NCBI RefSeq assembly: GCF_019207025.1
Contig: NZ_JAEEGC010000017.1
Coordinates: 1 to 43,390, forward strand
DNA: 43,390 nucleotides
From: Clostridium thailandense
GTDB taxonomy: Bacteria; Bacillota; Clostridia; Clostridiales; Clostridiaceae
Reading direction: 5' to 3'
Position 1 is the first letter of the stretch. Each line of letters begins with the position of its first letter. The notes beneath the pieces are model-generated. The model did no database searches and was not told where the DNA came from. It worked only from the letters and a program-made list of their open reading frames with translations. Shown here piece by piece: positions 42,815-43,390 of this stretch. The translations under genes and the position numbers were made by a program.

Positions 42815-42870
42815 TATACAAAATAAAATAAGCCAGCACAAAACATATTCATATGCATGTACTGGCTTAT
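42815..42870 (-). terminator. Terminator between the DUF2294 gene and fdhF
   Basis: ATAAGCCAG (42828-42836) pairs with CTGGCTTAT (42862-42870), extended by ACA/TGT. On the minus strand TTTTATTTTG follows. fdhF therefore probably has its own promoter in the short space 42776-42815, or depends on read-through. Confidence 0.75.
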
Positions 42871-42886
42871 CGAAAGCTAAAATACT

Positions 42887-43261
42887 TTAGTCATTTTTCT
42901 TTCTAATCGAACCGTTATCTATTAATTTTAGAAATATAGTTATTGTTCTATTACTATTCTTCCAATTGTCTATCTTCCAACTATATTCAAACCTTTTACC
43001 AACTACTTTATAAGCTTCATCTAAAAATTGTTTTTCGAGGTGTGGTTTCATAATTCTCCAATAGTCCTTTACTACTTCATCAGCACCTTCTCCTACTAAT
43101 ATTTCTGATAAATTGGATAAAATTCCACTTATATGTATCGTAATTATCTTTTCCTCTATTTGAACCTTAACACAATCTGGCCCCTTACCTCTATAGTGTT
43201 TTATAATTCTAGAAACCAATCTTCTTATATTTTCCTGCATTTCAAATTTCTCATTTGACAT
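42887..43261 (-). CDS. DUF2294-family protein
   Basis: 124 aa cytoplasmic protein. It looks like the DUF2294 family: an N-terminal helix (MQENIRRLVSRIIKHYRGKG), GPDCVKVQIEEKIITIHISG, ILSNLSEILVGEGADEVVKD and a C-terminal basic strand. The biochemical role of the family is not established. The gene sits directly upstream of fdhF with a terminator between them, and downstream of the rRNA operon. Association with formate dehydrogenase is plausible but rests on context only. The start is supported by GAGG upstream. Confidence 0.75.
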   Translation of the reverse strand: MSNEKFEMQENIRRLVSRIIKHYRGKGPDCVKVQIEEKIITIHISGILSNLSEILVGEGADEVVKDYWRIMKPHLEKQFLDEAYKVVGKRFEYSWKIDNWKNSNRTITIFLKLIDNGSIRKKND

Positions 43262-43331
43262 AACAAAACCTCAACTAATAACCATATAGAATCTAATTTT
43301 TTGAAATCCTTTTAATAAAGTTGGCTAATAG

Positions 43332-43359
43332 AAAAACGCTAAGTATCTTGTACTTAGCG
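43332..43359 (-). terminator. Terminator of the rRNA operon
   Basis: CGCTAAGTA (43337-43345) pairs perfectly with TACTTAGCG (43351-43359), loop of 5, followed on the minus strand by TTTTT. It lies just after the 5S rRNA 3' end. Confidence 0.9.
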
Positions 43360-43369
43360 CTCTATATCC

Positions 43370-43390
43370 TACCTGGCAACGACCTACTCT
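43370..43390 (-). rRNA. rrf: 5S rRNA, 3' end only
   Basis: The minus strand reads AGAGTAGGTCGTTGCCAGG, the highly conserved end of bacterial 5S rRNA. The gene continues beyond the window, and the exact 3' end (about 43370) is approximate. Confidence 0.85.

Overview
The window is low-GC DNA with strong purine-rich ribosome binding sites and short T-tracted hairpin terminators. The gene families point to a Clostridium (Firmicutes) chromosome. A selenocysteine formate dehydrogenase clustered with an [FeFe] hydrogenase, plus a pentose-fermentation block, fit an anaerobic, possibly acetogenic, saccharolytic clostridium. I do not assign a species. The window ends in the 3' end of a 5S rRNA gene, so an rRNA operon lies just beyond it.

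Layout. (1) 248-868: a hypothetical protein. (2) 946-9889: two sugar ABC importers. One is a compact ChvE/GguA/GguB-like operon (6080-7186, 4461-5996, 3231-4457). The other appears split: its permease and binding protein lie downstream on the minus strand (2003-3013, 946-1965), while its ATPase and a DeoR-family regulator are on the plus strand (7604-9889). Both minus-strand promoters carry TTCGTTT repeats at exact 10-bp spacing, which look like operators for that regulator. (3) 9931-15526: L-arabinose catabolism, with AraR and an operon araD, split transketolase, araA, and AraR boxes. araB is absent. (4) 15638-16985: mocA- and yqeC-like genes for selenium-dependent molybdenum hydroxylase maturation. 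(5) 17074-20313: an alpha/beta hydrolase, and an operon of a ROK regulator and aldose 1-epimerase. (6) 20534-21412: a phosphatidyltransferase-family membrane enzyme preceded by a 55-residue membrane protein.

(7) 21685-26415: a repeat-bearing lipoprotein, a FlxA-like Ser-rich protein, a protein with three tandem repeats and an OmpR-type two-component system. A triple TTGTGGCAA repeat lies between the divergent genes. (8) RecQ helicase. (9) 28945-31696: an ABC exporter and an SGNH hydrolase. (10) 31766-32006: a 241-bp inverted-repeat element. (11) 32014-35266: a second two-component system divergent from two small membrane proteins. (12) 35360-43261: moaA, then hycB, hydA, hycB, fdhD, a decayed fdhF fragment, intact Sec-fdhF and a DUF2294 gene.

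The last block has the gene content of a hydrogen-dependent CO2 reductase (HDCR): a formate dehydrogenase wired by two polyferredoxins to an [FeFe] hydrogenase, interconverting H2+CO2 and formate. It needs selenocysteine and molybdopterin/tungstopterin, and moaA and fdhD beside it fit that need. The arabinose genes take the sugar through xylulose-5-phosphate into the non-oxidative pentose phosphate pathway.

The strongest unexplained signals are the fdhF remnant, the 241-bp inverted-repeat element and its family of related intergenic hairpins, the helically phased operator arrays, and the two-component-linked tandem-repeat protein. All calls are from reading the sequence; no database search was run.
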